This document shows, piece after piece, positions 35,728 through 44,679 of a stretch of 64,000 nt of DNA (position 1 is its first letter; every line of letters starts with the position of its first letter). The notes under the pieces are model-generated. The model was given only the letters and a program-made list of their open reading frames with translations, was not told the DNA's origin and ran no database searches. Origin of the DNA: Marinobacter salinus (lineage in GTDB: Bacteria > Pseudomonadota > Gammaproteobacteria > Pseudomonadales > Oleiphilaceae); NCBI RefSeq assembly GCF_001854125.1, contig NZ_CP017715.1, positions 3,906,001 through 3,970,000 of the forward strand. Direction: 5' to 3'. The position numbers and the translations under genes were made by a program.

Positions 35728-36017
35728 GAATTCCTTATTAGTCAATCACCAGACACAGCAATCCCTAGGTAACCTGGTTAATGCATAGGCTTCCTATAGG
35801 TATCTGATCTAGCTATTCAATTGGTTGTTATGTAGTGGTGAGATGGATGACTTGATGCCCGTAAGTAAATACTATTTAAAACCTACAACTAGTTTGTCGA
35901 TGCGGCTTGAATATTGGTGCTAACTTGATCGAGAGATCATCAGGATTATAGAGCGGCGTTACTCTGCATCAATATCAAGGTGTTTGAACAAGCATTTATT
36001 ATTTCTTAGGGATCCGA

Positions 36018-36233
36018 TCAAGCAACGGAATTGCGATTCATCGGGTGGTTCTGGATGTCGCGATTCTCGATTCTTTCTGTAATCCACCTGTGGACCTCTG
36101 CGTCAACCCAGCCGACACTCCGACCACCCAGGGGGATGGGTTTAGGGAATGTGCCTGCGCAAACGTACTTATATATGGTTGAACGGGCTAGGCCGGTTTT
36201 TTCGATGACATCTTTTAGCCGAAGTATTTTCAT
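36018..36233 (-). CDS. alpA: AlpA-family transcriptional regulator
   Basis: A 71-aa helix-turn-helix protein of the AlpA/MerR-like excisionase type: LRLKDVIEKTGLARSTIYKY, then FPKPIPLGGRSVGWVDAEVHRW. In CP4-57 AlpA activates the integrase and drives excision. The start has GGAGGAAATAA directly upstream. It lies between the ATPase gene and the Gp2-like gene, as expected for the regulatory point of such elements. Confidence 0.88.
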   Translation of the reverse strand: MKILRLKDVIEKTGLARSTIYKYVCAGTFPKPIPLGGRSVGWVDAEVHRWITERIENRDIQNHPMNRNSVA

Positions 36234-36574
36234 TTATTTCCTCCAAAGCGTATGGGTTCAGAGGATCTGGCGAGCGTGTAAACAATAATAGATGCCAGTG
36301 TATCTATGGAGGCAAGTCTTAATATAGGGCTTGCCTTTATATAAGCTATTGCGGTGGAAGCCAGATTTTGTGGCTTATAGCCTGGGGCGCTGATCGGTAA
36401 TCGTTTACCTAGCCGTGTGTTCAGCTCAGGCAGCAAAATTATGGGTGTGCTCGGGTGAGCGAGTGAGAGTTGGAAGACAACCGCCTCGCCAATTCGAGAC
36501 GACTTCAGGGCTTTATCTGGCCTATTTTGGGGGCTGAGCTTTGAAAAAAATTATGAAATTACAGAAAAAATGTC
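36234..36574. other. intergenic region between the ATPase and alpA genes
   Basis: A 341-base spacer upstream of alpA. It is AT-rich near 36310-36350 (cttaatatagg, ttatataagc), which could be the alpA promoter, and has a short palindrome CTCG-CCAATT-CGAG at 36485-36498. I see no gene. It could also hold a replication origin for the Gp2-like protein. Confidence 0.4.
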
Positions 36575-38170
36575 TTAGACGTCGTCAATGTCGTCGGAGG
36601 ATTGAGTGGTCTCAGTGGCTCGAATCTCCCAAACAACGTTCGATCCTTGCTTTCCTAATGATTTGCAAAAGACTCCTTTTTTCTTAAGCCGAGGGGCAAC
36701 TATCTTTAATTCAGCGCCAAATTTCCGCGTGCTTTTCGGCCAGTCATTACGGTCTTCTTCTGGAAGGTTTTTGAAGAGATCTTTTTGCCAATCATTTAAC
36801 GGCTTATTTTCTTTATATTTGGGGTTCTCAGCTGCCCATAAGAGAAGAGATCTGGCAACAACAGATTCATCTATGATGTTTTCGTTGGTTTCGCTTCTTA
36901 ACTCACTAAGTGTTTCTGCAAATGAGCTAATATTGGCATTAAAGTATTTGCAGACCATTGCTCCCGTTAATGCAAAGTTGTCGAAATATATTTCGTCATT
37001 AATTTTAAGTGATAGTGATCTTTGCTTGTTAAGTGTGCCAGCTGCAATGTTTACCAATTCAAGTAAGGCTTTATACCTGGTTTCTTTAAATAGCTGATTT
37101 AAATTTTCATTCAAGGTTTTTGCATCTAGTATTGGAAGGTCAATAGATATTCCTTTTTTGATAAGAAGTGGATTTGAAAGTATTGAGGATGTACTGGCAA
37201 CAATAACTGGATTCCTTAGATTGATGGTCCAGTTGCTTCCTGAGTTTCCGTGGTTGATCCGGTTATTTATTCCATTGTTTAACAACTCATAAATCTGCTT
37301 TTGCATAGGCTCTGAAATGTCGTCTGCATTATCTATTGCAATTATGTAATTATTTTGGGCGAGGGAAAGTAATTCTTTTGGCGAGCTTGGTACTTCATTT
37401 AATGTTTTATCAGTCGGATCTATCAAGTTTTTAATAATCCAGGCTGCGGTGCTTTTTCCAGAGTCTTCTGTGCCGGTTATTTCCAGAATTGTTTGATCTC
37501 CCTCCGGAAAAAGTGTGCAAACCATCCAAGTTATCACGGTGCTGTAGTATGTTTCGGGAATGTTGGTCAGGCCTAATATATAAGTTAGATGAGGCGATTT
37601 TTTTGATAGCAGGTAAGGAAATTCTTTTTCATCAGGGTTCGACAGCAAGGCCCCAGGTACACCTGAATCATGGCGAATTCTAGCGTCGATGCTGGAAAGG
37701 TTGGGTGGTCGTAAAAAATCAACATCTATGAGGTGCTTAGACTGGGGATCAAGGAGAAAATGTTCAGCTCCATCTGATGAATATCGAATGAAATTCGTTC
37801 CGTCAGCTAGATCCAAAAAATAAGAGTGCTGCCCTATACCAACTCTAATACTTATCTTGCTTGGAATAGCCTTAGTTTCAGCTTTGAGGATACGTTTCGC
37901 TGTTTCTATCGCTGAATTACTAATAACGATATGGTAACTGGAGAATGCTACGTCTGTAATCTTATTAAAAATTGTCTCCTCGTCGATGAAGAAGACCTCT
38001 CTGGTTTCAGTATCTACGAGGTAAACATTTCCGTTTTTATGCAAGCGTTTCTGCATGACGGACAATGTGAGTTCGACAATTGCCCTTACCTGATCGCTCT
38101 TCGTCGGGGGTGTTGGCTTAGGAATGTTAACTCGTTGCGGGTATTTGTCTGGATTCGCTGGGTTGCTCAT
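36575..38170 (-). CDS. AT-rich ATP-binding protein of a P4-type element
   Basis: A 531-aa ATPase with Walker A GTEDSGKSTAAW (about 231-242) and a Walker B-like YIIAIDNADD (about 274-283), then a sensor-like segment with NPVIVASTSS. This looks like the AAA+/SF3-type helicase part of phage and satellite replication proteins, but no primase motif is visible in the N-terminal part. It sits 22 bases after the integrase stop in the same direction. Its codons are strikingly AT-rich compared with all other island genes, pointing to a separate origin. Confidence 0.6.
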   Translation of the reverse strand: MSNPANPDKYPQRVNIPKPTPPTKSDQVRAIVELTLSVMQKRLHKNGNVYLVDTETREVFFIDEETIFNKITDVAFSSYHIVISNSAIETAKRILKAETKAIPSKISIRVGIGQHSYFLDLADGTNFIRYSSDGAEHFLLDPQSKHLIDVDFLRPPNLSSIDARIRHDSGVPGALLSNPDEKEFPYLLSKKSPHLTYILGLTNIPETYYSTVITWMVCTLFPEGDQTILEITGTEDSGKSTAAWIIKNLIDPTDKTLNEVPSSPKELLSLAQNNYIIAIDNADDISEPMQKQIYELLNNGINNRINHGNSGSNWTINLRNPVIVASTSSILSNPLLIKKGISIDLPILDAKTLNENLNQLFKETRYKALLELVNIAAGTLNKQRSLSLKINDEIYFDNFALTGAMVCKYFNANISSFAETLSELRSETNENIIDESVVARSLLLWAAENPKYKENKPLNDWQKDLFKNLPEEDRNDWPKSTRKFGAELKIVAPRLKKKGVFCKSLGKQGSNVVWEIRATETTQSSDDIDDV

Positions 38171-38192
38171 CTTTTCGGGCTCATGATGTCAA

Positions 38193-39404
38193 TTAATGGG
38201 TGGAGTCAGGCGGGTGCCTGAGATCGTCTAGGTAATCTGCCCAAGCTTGCATCATCTCTTTGCGATCATCGATGAACTCTGTCCTGTTATAGGCGCGACC
38301 GTGCATGTCCGCAACACGGTGGGCTAATTGCATTTCGATCAGGTCGACGGGGTACTTGAGTTCTTCCTGCAGCAGAGTCCGGGCCATCGCCCGAAATCCA
38401 TGGGCGGTCATCTTTCCCCCGTATCCCATCCGATCCAATGCTGCTTTGATAGCTACATTGCTCATAGGGCGCTTTGCATCCCTGGCATTGGGAAATACAT
38501 AGCGACTGCGGTGCGCCGTGACTGGCTCTACTTCCTTAAGTATCGCAACTGCCTGGCGGGACAGAGGCACGATCAAGGGTGCGCCGTTTTTCGTCGAGGG
38601 TAGCTCCCACTGCGCCTTGTCGAAATCGATCTGTTCCCAAAGCATCTGTCTGGTGTCGCCAGGACGAGTAAATACCAGCGGCGAGAGCCTTAAGGCGGCT
38701 GACGTTGCAAAGTGACCCTGGTAGGCATGGATATCCTTCAGCAGCTGTGAGACTTCATCGGGCCGAACCAACGCGTGCTGGTGTTTCACTTGTGTGTTGG
38801 GTAAGTAACCGGTCAGATCGCGGGTAACGTCGGAGTCGACCCTCGATGTTGCAACTGCGTACCGGAACACCAGGCTGATAAGGGTTTTGACCCTGTGAGC
38901 GGTCTCTGTGTTGCCTTTTTTGACAATGGCATCCAGGGCTTGCAGGACATCCACTGGCTGAATGGAGCGGATAGGGCGTCCGGCCAGCAGAGGAAAAGTG
39001 TAGATTTCCAGTCTTCTCCAGTTCCGAACTGCGTGTGCCTCCGTCACTTCAACGGAATGCTTCTGCTGATACCAGTCCTCACAGAGGGTGCGGAAGGTAT
39101 TTTCACCGTCGGATGCTCTTTGCGTGGATTCCTGCCGTTTGTGAGCGCTGGGGTCGATCTTCTGTTGGAGTAATGCTCTGGCATCATCCCGCGCCTTGCG
39201 CGCAGCCGCGAGGGAAATTTGTGGGTAACTGCCTAACGAAAGGGTCTTCTCGTTACCCGCAAAGCGGTACCGCAACCACCAGTACTTGGATTCGCCCTTA
39301 ATGACCAGGGTGAGGCCGCCGCCGTCGGCCAGTTTCCGCATCTTCCCGGAATCTTTGGCATTTTTCACTTCGTTGGCGGAGAGTTTGTTGAGCTGGCGGG
39401 CCAT
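38193..39404 (-). CDS. int: P4-type tyrosine integrase
   Basis: A 403-aa integrase with the N-terminal DUF4102 arm-binding part (MARQLNKLSANEVKNAKDSG, LADGGGLTLVIKG, LSLGSYPQISLAAARKARDDA) and a catalytic domain: Arg in VFTRPGDTRQ, Lys in STKNGAPL, HGFRAMART (H-x-x-R) and the nucleophile Tyr in MHGRAYNRTEF. It recombines the 3' end of ssrA with the island's att site. ATG 39404 is preferred to a longer frame running toward the att site. An inverted TTACCCACA copy lies just upstream of the start and could serve self-repression. Confidence 0.93.
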   Translation of the reverse strand: MARQLNKLSANEVKNAKDSGKMRKLADGGGLTLVIKGESKYWWLRYRFAGNEKTLSLGSYPQISLAAARKARDDARALLQQKIDPSAHKRQESTQRASDGENTFRTLCEDWYQQKHSVEVTEAHAVRNWRRLEIYTFPLLAGRPIRSIQPVDVLQALDAIVKKGNTETAHRVKTLISLVFRYAVATSRVDSDVTRDLTGYLPNTQVKHQHALVRPDEVSQLLKDIHAYQGHFATSAALRLSPLVFTRPGDTRQMLWEQIDFDKAQWELPSTKNGAPLIVPLSRQAVAILKEVEPVTAHRSRYVFPNARDAKRPMSNVAIKAALDRMGYGGKMTAHGFRAMARTLLQEELKYPVDLIEMQLAHRVADMHGRAYNRTEFIDDRKEMMQAWADYLDDLRHPPDSTH

Positions 39405-39416
39405 GGGTATCCATTT

Positions 39417-39466
39417 TGTGGGTAACGGAGCATGAAAAAGCGCTGTTACCCGCAATGTTACCCACA
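39417..39466. promoter_or_regulatory. candidate integrase arm-type sites, right end
   Basis: TTACCCACA at 39458-39466 and TTACCCGCA at 39446-39454 form a tandem with the same 12-base spacing seen at 11448-11468. An inverted copy TGTGGGTAA is at 39417-39425, overlapping the integrase start region. Confidence 0.6.
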
Positions 39467-39510
39467 AGTGAGCGTGGAAGCCAGTGGATCAATATGGACC
39501 TTGCAGGCAT

Positions 39511-39532
39511 AAAAAAGCCCCGTTTCCGGGGC
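39511..39532 (-). terminator. island-borne terminator downstream of tmRNA
   Basis: GCCCCG (39517-39522) pairs with CGGGGC (39527-39532). On the minus strand it is followed by TTTTTT, so it stops transcripts coming from tmRNA and replaces the terminator displaced to 11334-11359. Confidence 0.8.
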
Positions 39533-39577
39533 CTTAGGGCGTTTCAGTGGATCTCGCTGGACCTTCTGAAACTCTTG

Positions 39578-39593
39578 GTTGGTGGAGACGGCG
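39578..39593. repeat. right attachment site (direct repeat within the tmRNA 3' end)
   Basis: Sequence gttggtggagacggcg, identical to 11369-11384. It covers the CCA end and the acceptor-stem 3' strand of tmRNA, so insertion keeps the RNA intact. Confidence 0.9.
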
Positions 39594-39944
39594 GGAATTG
39601 AACCCGCGTCCGCCAGTACTCAGCCTTGAGGGTCTACATGCTTAGTGTCCTTCTATTAATTTAACTTCAAGCGACCCGAAGGTCAGGGTGCAAGAAGCGA
39701 TCTCTTTAAATCTTAGCCGTTAGCCAGTGAGCTCTGGATAACGGAGCATCCCGTAAGCGATGACGTCCTGAGATGTAGCTCTGGGCTACGGGCGACCCAG
39801 TCAGGACGACTAGCAGCTTACGCTGCTAGTGCGTAGTTTTCGTCGTTTGCGACTATTGCGTTGCAGCTTTGGATTAACGAGATTCGCTGCCATCTCGACA
39901 TGCACTCAAGGGTTCGCCACCGGCGTCGAAGCCATGTCGTCCCC
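39580..39944 (-). ncRNA. ssrA: tmRNA (SsrA)
   Basis: A transfer-messenger RNA of 365 bases, which with SmpB rescues stalled ribosomes and tags the unfinished protein for proteolysis. The 5' end GGGGACG pairs with CGTCTCC of the acceptor arm, followed by ACCA at 39583-39580; the T-arm GGGTTCAATTCCC is present. The tag frame is at 39850-39818 on the minus strand and encodes ANDENYALAA then TAA. smpB lies about 1.6 kb away. It is the island's insertion target. Confidence 0.96.
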
Positions 39945-39952
39945 TTACTCAC

Positions 39953-39982
39953 AGTATATGTGTCCGGTTTGCCGGACTTCAA
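39953..39982 (-). promoter_or_regulatory. ssrA promoter
   Basis: On the minus strand TTGAAG (39982-39977) and TATACT (39958-39953) are separated by 18 bases, ending about nine bases before the mature 5' end of tmRNA. This is a good sigma-70 promoter. Confidence 0.6.
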
Positions 39983-40035
39983 GGTTTCTTTTTTCCGCTT
40001 TTCTGTATTTTTGCCGGTAGTTGTACTTACCGCCG

Positions 40036-41454
40036 CTATCCTGCCCTTCGTTCAGGCTCGCCCTGCCGGCCTGCCAAAGCCGCATGGCTCAGGGCCTGAA
40101 AGCTTTCCCGGAAGTAGCCCATCACCGCATCCGGGTCCGCATGAATGGCTTTATCGACGGTAATGCCGAACTGCACGGTGCCCGCGTAGCTGAGAATGCT
40201 CATACCGATGCCGATAGTGCCGCTCTGGGGCACCCAGAACATGGGTTGGGTGAGCTTGCTACCCGCCAGGTAGAGGGCGTCTTTCGGTCCCGGCACGTTG
40301 GTCAGCACGGCAGACGCCTTGTTGCTAAGCAGGTCCAGTGCCCGCCGTTCAATGATATCCGGGCCGCGGCCGAATAAATCAAGAAGGCTGTAGGTAACCT
40401 GGGCCTGATAAGAACGTTTCAGGCGGTTCATGTTCTCCTGCACCTGCCGGAAGCACATGAGCGGATCCAGCACTTCTACCGGCAAGGTAACCAGCACCAG
40501 CCCAAACTGGTTGCCCAGGGTTTCGATAGGTTGGTCAAGGGGGCGCAGGTTAAAGGGCACAGCCACTCGGATCCCGCATTCGGGAATGGTTTCCTTGTGC
40601 GCTGCAAAATGCCGCTGCAAAGCCCCGGTGACCGTGCAGAGCAGTGCATCGTTTATCGTACCACCCAGGGCTTTGGCGCAGGCCTTTACTTCTGAGAGGT
40701 CCAGAGGGTCTGCCCAGGCCACATGTTTGCGGCCGGAGAGCGGCTGCTTCAAACCGGTTGCCGGTTCATAGGGGGCCAGGCCAAGCTTGATGAGATCCAG
40801 GGCCACGCCGCTGGCGGTCGACGCCAGTTTAAGTGGGTAGTTGGGCTCTTCCCGAACGGACTGAATGAACAGTCTGGCCTGACTTGCTGCGGTTTGTGCA
40901 TTGTCCACCGCACGGTGGAGAAACTTCTGGACTGCCGATCTTCGATGCGGTTTTGAATGCCGCTTCGACGCCACTTTACTGAGTCTGGGTTCCGGGGTTT
41001 TATCCGTCAGGGACAGCATGACCCGAACCAGTGAGATGCCATCGGCAATACAATGGTGAATGCGAATAAGCAGCGCACTTCCGCCCTCGTAATTGTCGAT
41101 GTAATGCATTTGCCAGAGCGGCCGCCGGAAATCCAGCGAGGTGCTGTTCATGTCACTGACGAGCTTTTGGAGTTCGGCTTTGTCGGCCTTGCCGGGCAAG
41201 GCGATCTGGTGAAGGTGGTTGTCCAGATCGAACAGCGGGTCATCCTGCCAGTAAGCCCGGTCTCCGGTGTCGATAACCCGCTGACGGAACCGGTTGAATC
41301 GCAGGAATCGCTCCTCAAGCGTGCGCCTGAGACGGTCCATGGAAACGGGGCGGTCCAGGGTCCACACCCCACAGATCATCATGGGGTTCTGGGGCGTGTC
41401 CATTCGCAGCCAGGCACGGTCGACAGCGGACATAGGTGTTTGAGTTGGTGACAT
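40036..41454 (-). CDS. wax ester synthase / diacylglycerol acyltransferase (WS/DGAT)
   Basis: A 472-aa WS/DGAT-family enzyme that joins fatty acyl-CoA to a fatty alcohol or diacylglycerol to make wax ester or triacylglycerol storage lipid. The catalytic HHxxxDG is HHCIADG at residues 133-139, and the family-typical PLWQMHYID (about 112-120) and NVPGP near residue 390 are present. ATG 41454 has GGGAGGAC just upstream; the longer frame from 41535 lacks a ribosome site. Several such enzymes are typical of Marinobacter. It is unlinked in function to ssrA or smpB. Confidence 0.92.
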   Translation of the reverse strand: MSPTQTPMSAVDRAWLRMDTPQNPMMICGVWTLDRPVSMDRLRRTLEERFLRFNRFRQRVIDTGDRAYWQDDPLFDLDNHLHQIALPGKADKAELQKLVSDMNSTSLDFRRPLWQMHYIDNYEGGSALLIRIHHCIADGISLVRVMLSLTDKTPEPRLSKVASKRHSKPHRRSAVQKFLHRAVDNAQTAASQARLFIQSVREEPNYPLKLASTASGVALDLIKLGLAPYEPATGLKQPLSGRKHVAWADPLDLSEVKACAKALGGTINDALLCTVTGALQRHFAAHKETIPECGIRVAVPFNLRPLDQPIETLGNQFGLVLVTLPVEVLDPLMCFRQVQENMNRLKRSYQAQVTYSLLDLFGRGPDIIERRALDLLSNKASAVLTNVPGPKDALYLAGSKLTQPMFWVPQSGTIGIGMSILSYAGTVQFGITVDKAIHADPDAVMGYFRESFQALSHAALAGRQGEPERRAG

Positions 41455-41593
41455 AAGTCCTCCCTTTGCCATGCACCGGGATTCCCGAGTATAGGCCCGA
41501 TAAACAGGTGCGCAAAGAGCATGAGTATGCGACACACTGATACGTGTCGCATATGACCGATGTCAGGTACTCAGTGATTAGTCACTTACACAA

Positions 41594-42073
41594 TCAGGCG
41601 TTGGCATCACGCATGATGCGTTGTTTCTGGCGGTTCCAGTCGCGCTCTTTCTCGGTGGCCCGCTTGTCGAATTCCTTCTTGCCTTTTACCAGGGCAATCT
41701 CGCACTTCACTTTGTTCTTTTTCCAGTACAGGGCGAGGGGAACGCAGGTATGGCCAGTCTGGTTGACCTTGCCCATGATTTTGGAAATTTCTTTGGCGTG
41801 CAGCAGCAGTTTCCGCGTGCGGGTCGGGTCCGCGATCACGTGGGTTGAGGCTGTATTCAAAGGCGTGATGTGAGAGCCGAGCAGCCAGGCTTCGCCATTT
41901 TTAAGTAACACGTAGGCGTCCACCAGCTGTGCCTTGCCGGCGCGCAGGGATTTAACCTCCCAGCCCAGCAGGGCAAGGCCCGCTTCAAAGCGTTCCTCAA
42001 TGTGATACTCGTGTTTCGCCTTCTTGTTGAGGGCGATGGTACCGCTCGGCGTTCCGGGCTTTTTCTTGCTCAT
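41594..42073 (-). CDS. smpB: SsrA-binding protein SmpB
   Basis: A 159-aa protein, the usual length, with [35 protein letters not shown] and the basic C-terminal tail ([14 protein letters not shown]) that reaches into the decoding centre. It binds tmRNA for trans-translation. Gene order ssrA near smpB and smpB near ratA-rnfH is normal for gammaproteobacteria. Confidence 0.97.
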   Translation of the reverse strand: MSKKKPGTPSGTIALNKKAKHEYHIEERFEAGLALLGWEVKSLRAGKAQLVDAYVLLKNGEAWLLGSHITPLNTASTHVIADPTRTRKLLLHAKEISKIMGKVNQTGHTCVPLALYWKKNKVKCEIALVKGKKEFDKRATEKERDWNRQKQRIMRDANA

Positions 42074-42252
42074 GAATCAGTTAATCCGGGTTCGGACGAA
42101 TGAACGAGCCGGCCGATAGGTGGCCGGCAAAACGCGCATTGTAGCTCAGGAGTGCCAGACCGGTCACGAAATCGCCTTCATGGGGAGTTGTCGGTCGTGC
42201 GCCCGCGAGTCCATCGGCTACAATGTGGGTCTGAATTTGATCAGGGATGCCA

Positions 42253-43875
42253 ATGCCTAAGCCGTATCAGACAGCCATAGGGTCCTTTACCCGCAAATCC
42301 ACATTTTTCTGGGCAGCGGTCGGCGCCACTGTCGGCCTCGCGAATCTGTGGCAGTTTCCGTACCTTGCGAGTCTTCACGGCGGCGGGGTATTTGTGCTGT
42401 TGTATCTGGGTTGTCTCTTACTGGTCACGCTTCCTTTAATGGTGACCGAGGCAGCGCTTGGGCGTTATTCCCGCCATGGCATTGTCCTGGCCATGGACGG
42501 ATTTATCCGCAGTGCCAAGGTTTCGCGAGCGTGGATGGCGGCCGGGCGCCTCAGCATTGTTGCTGCCTTCCTTGTACTGTCCTATACCGCGGTGTTTGGC
42601 TCCATTGCCCTGGCCTATATCTTCTTTGGCGCGATGGGGCGGTTTACCGGCGCGGATCAAGCCGATGCCACGGGCATTCTCTCAGCCCTTGTGTCTGACC
42701 CCCGGCAATACCGTGTTTTCATGGGCTGGCACGCCTTGTTCATGGTGCTGGTGGTATGGGTGTCCGTTCAGGGTGTAGCAAAGGGGCTGGAGCGGACCCT
42801 CAGAATTGTGGTGCCGGGCAGTCTGATGCTGATGCTCGGCCTGTTTGCCCTGGCAGCCTGGCATGGGCGGATCGATGGGGCTGTCAGTCATATCCTTGAA
42901 ATGCATCCCCAGGATGTGACGTTGGAAAGTCTGAAGGCGGCATTGTTCCATGCGTTTTTTACTCTCGGTCTTGGGATGGGCGTGTGGGCCATTTTTGGCG
43001 CTTACACCACGCCGGATACCCGGTTGAAGCGATCAATTCTGGCGGTTGTTCTGATGGACGCACTAGTGGCGATTCTCGCCGGGCTGATGATTTATGCGGT
43101 AGCCACAGATGGAAGCAGCTTTGATGGCGAGCGTGGGTTCGGTCTTCTGTTTGTTTCTCTGCCGGTCACACTGGCACAGCTACCCGGGAGTCAGTTTGTA
43201 ATTGCAGCCGTTTTTCTGATGGTGGTTATGGTTGTATGGACTACCGCAATTGGTCTTTTGGAGCCGGTCGTTGGCTGGTTGCAGGAGTGGATCGGAGCGC
43301 CCAGGGGCTGGTCGGTGCTGCTGGCCGGACTGGCGGTATGGTTTGCCGGCCTGGCGTCCTTGTTTTCCTTCAACATCTGGTCCCAGGACCGCTATGCGGG
43401 GGCAACCGTTTTCCGCTGGCTAGAGCTGATGACGGGTGGTTTTCTCATTCCCGTGGTGGCCATCCTGGTTGCGGTGTTCGCAGGCTGGTGCTTGACTCGA
43501 AGTCTGTCCCATCGAATCCTGGGGCAGGCGCCCAAGCTGTTTGCTTTCATTTGGTTCTGGGTAATGCGTCTCGTGTTGCCAGTTGTGGTGGCTTATATCG
43601 GTATCCAGTACACCGCGTTCTCGCTGGCGGGTCTGTGTGAAAACGGCAGTAATGCTTTGTGGTGTGGCCAGCCTGAAGCTGCTATCTACGATGCCCCTGG
43701 GCGCGAACAGAGTGAGTCGCGTGGCCAGGCATCCACGGCGGACCCGGTCAGGGAGTCTGGTGATTCGATCCCGCCAGCGCCGGAGGAAAAGGTTCCGCCG
43801 GAAAAAACCGGGGCAGAGCCGGCACCCGCTGAAAATACCCCAAAGGAAGGCGAAATCCTTTATAATAGCGTTTGA
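42253..43875 (+). CDS. sodium-dependent neurotransmitter-symporter-family (SNF) transporter
   Basis: A 540-aa inner-membrane protein with about 11-12 hydrophobic segments. The first segment carries AVGATVGLANLWQFPYL, the Na+-site signature of the SNF/LeuT family that carries amino acids or similar solutes with Na+. The C-terminus is a Pro/Glu-rich hydrophilic tail (after about residue 475), longer than usual and probably cytoplasmic. ATG 42253 with AGGG at 42243 is preferred to ATG 42247. The substrate is unknown. It is divergent from smpB and followed by ratA. Confidence 0.88.
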   Translation: MPKPYQTAIGSFTRKSTFFWAAVGATVGLANLWQFPYLASLHGGGVFVLLYLGCLLLVTLPLMVTEAALGRYSRHGIVLAMDGFIRSAKVSRAWMAAGRLSIVAAFLVLSYTAVFGSIALAYIFFGAMGRFTGADQADATGILSALVSDPRQYRVFMGWHALFMVLVVWVSVQGVAKGLERTLRIVVPGSLMLMLGLFALAAWHGRIDGAVSHILEMHPQDVTLESLKAALFHAFFTLGLGMGVWAIFGAYTTPDTRLKRSILAVVLMDALVAILAGLMIYAVATDGSSFDGERGFGLLFVSLPVTLAQLPGSQFVIAAVFLMVVMVVWTTAIGLLEPVVGWLQEWIGAPRGWSVLLAGLAVWFAGLASLFSFNIWSQDRYAGATVFRWLELMTGGFLIPVVAILVAVFAGWCLTRSLSHRILGQAPKLFAFIWFWVMRLVLPVVVAYIGIQYTAFSLAGLCENGSNALWCGQPEAAIYDAPGREQSESRGQASTADPVRESGDSIPPAPEEKVPPEKTGAEPAPAENTPKEGEILYNSV

Positions 43876-43946
43876 TTCAGACTGTCATTTCACTGACGTC
43901 CGTATCCGATATCACCGCAAGTTTGTAAGCAGGACATTCGGCTCCA

Positions 43947-44390
43947 ATGCCCCATCAGATTGATAAAACAGCTCTTGTCATGCACTCGGCTGAGCGCATG
44001 TTCCATCTGGTTAACGATGTCGCCCGTTATCCGGAGTTTTTGCCCTGGTGCGCGAATGCAGAAATTCATGACCAGGATTCCGGGCAAATTACGGCCTCCA
44101 TGGAAATCGCCAAGGGGGGCATTCGCCATACGCTGACCACACGCAATCAGCTGCTGATGCCGGACGCGATTGAGATGAACCTGGTCGAGGGCCCGTTTCA
44201 GAACCTGAGGGGTCGATGGCACTTCAAGTCACTGGATGAAAACGCCTGCAAGGTTATTCTGAGTCTTGAATTCGAATTTTCCGGTTCCTTGTCCCGAATG
44301 GCCTTTGGCACCATTTTCAGCCAGGCTGCGAATACGATGGTAGATGCGTTTTGCCGCCGGGCAGATGACTTGTATCGGGGAGGCGCGTGA
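43947..44390 (+). CDS. ratA: RatA-like SRPBCC/START domain protein
   Basis: A 147-aa COQ10/RatA family protein: HSAERMFHLVNDVARYPEFLPWC at the N-terminus and LVEGPFQNLRGRWHF in the middle. Members bind ubiquinone-like lipids or, in E. coli, associate with the 50S subunit. It overlaps the next gene (ATG in the stop), so it is in an operon with rnfH. Confidence 0.9.
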   Translation: MPHQIDKTALVMHSAERMFHLVNDVARYPEFLPWCANAEIHDQDSGQITASMEIAKGGIRHTLTTRNQLLMPDAIEMNLVEGPFQNLRGRWHFKSLDENACKVILSLEFEFSGSLSRMAFGTIFSQAANTMVDAFCRRADDLYRGGA

Positions 44391-44671
44391 TGCCGAACGT
44401 GGAAGTCGCCTATGCCCGCCCGGACAAACAGGAAATTCTGGCGGTTAAAGTGCCTGAGGGAACCACTGTGCTGGAAGCAGTCAAGTTGTCCGGTATTTCC
44501 GGAATTTTCACGGAAATTGATCCAGACGCTACCGATATGGGTATTTTTGGCAAAGTCATCAAGGATCCGGCTGCCCACCAGGTAAGGGAAGGCGACCGGA
44601 TTGAGCTCTACCGCCCGCTCAAGATCGATCCGAAGCAGGCGCGCCAGAACCGGGCGAAGAAGAAAGCCTGA
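44390..44671 (+). CDS. rnfH: RnfH family protein (UPF0125)
   Basis: A 93-aa ubiquitin-like beta-grasp protein with VEVAYARPDKQEIL, EGTTVLEAVKLSGI and DRIELYRPLKIDPKQAR. The ATG at 44390 overlaps the ratA stop. The function is unclear in all members; the ratA-rnfH pair is conserved. Confidence 0.92.
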   Translation: MPNVEVAYARPDKQEILAVKVPEGTTVLEAVKLSGISGIFTEIDPDATDMGIFGKVIKDPAAHQVREGDRIELYRPLKIDPKQARQNRAKKKA

Positions 44672-44679
44672 CGGCTGTC

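Larger units (their letters stand above)
11369..39593. mobile_element. ssrA-integrated genomic island (P4/CP4-57-like integrative element)
   Basis: A 28.2-kb insertion bounded by the 16-bp direct repeat gttggtggagacggcg at 11369-11384 and 39578-39593. The right copy is the 3' end of the tmRNA gene; the left copy is a duplicate with no tmRNA. The integrase gene lies next to the intact tmRNA, followed inwards by an ATPase, an AlpA-like regulator and replication-like genes, the arrangement of P4-type satellites. Gene content, base composition (notably AT-rich around 36.5-38.2 kb) and the lack of housekeeping genes differ from the flanks. No conjugation or virion genes are visible, so it would need a helper to transfer. 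Confidence 0.93.

Noticed and set aside
36230..36436. 68-codon frame upstream of alpA
   Set aside because: It overlaps the alpA ribosome site, has no family and no ribosome site of its own.
11385..39577. Complete prophage or conjugative element
   Set aside because: No capsid, terminase, tail, relaxase/type IV secretion or lysis genes; the element looks like a satellite or island needing a helper.
11296..39600. CRISPR array
   Set aside because: No regularly spaced repeats of 20-40 bases and no cas-like genes were seen anywhere.
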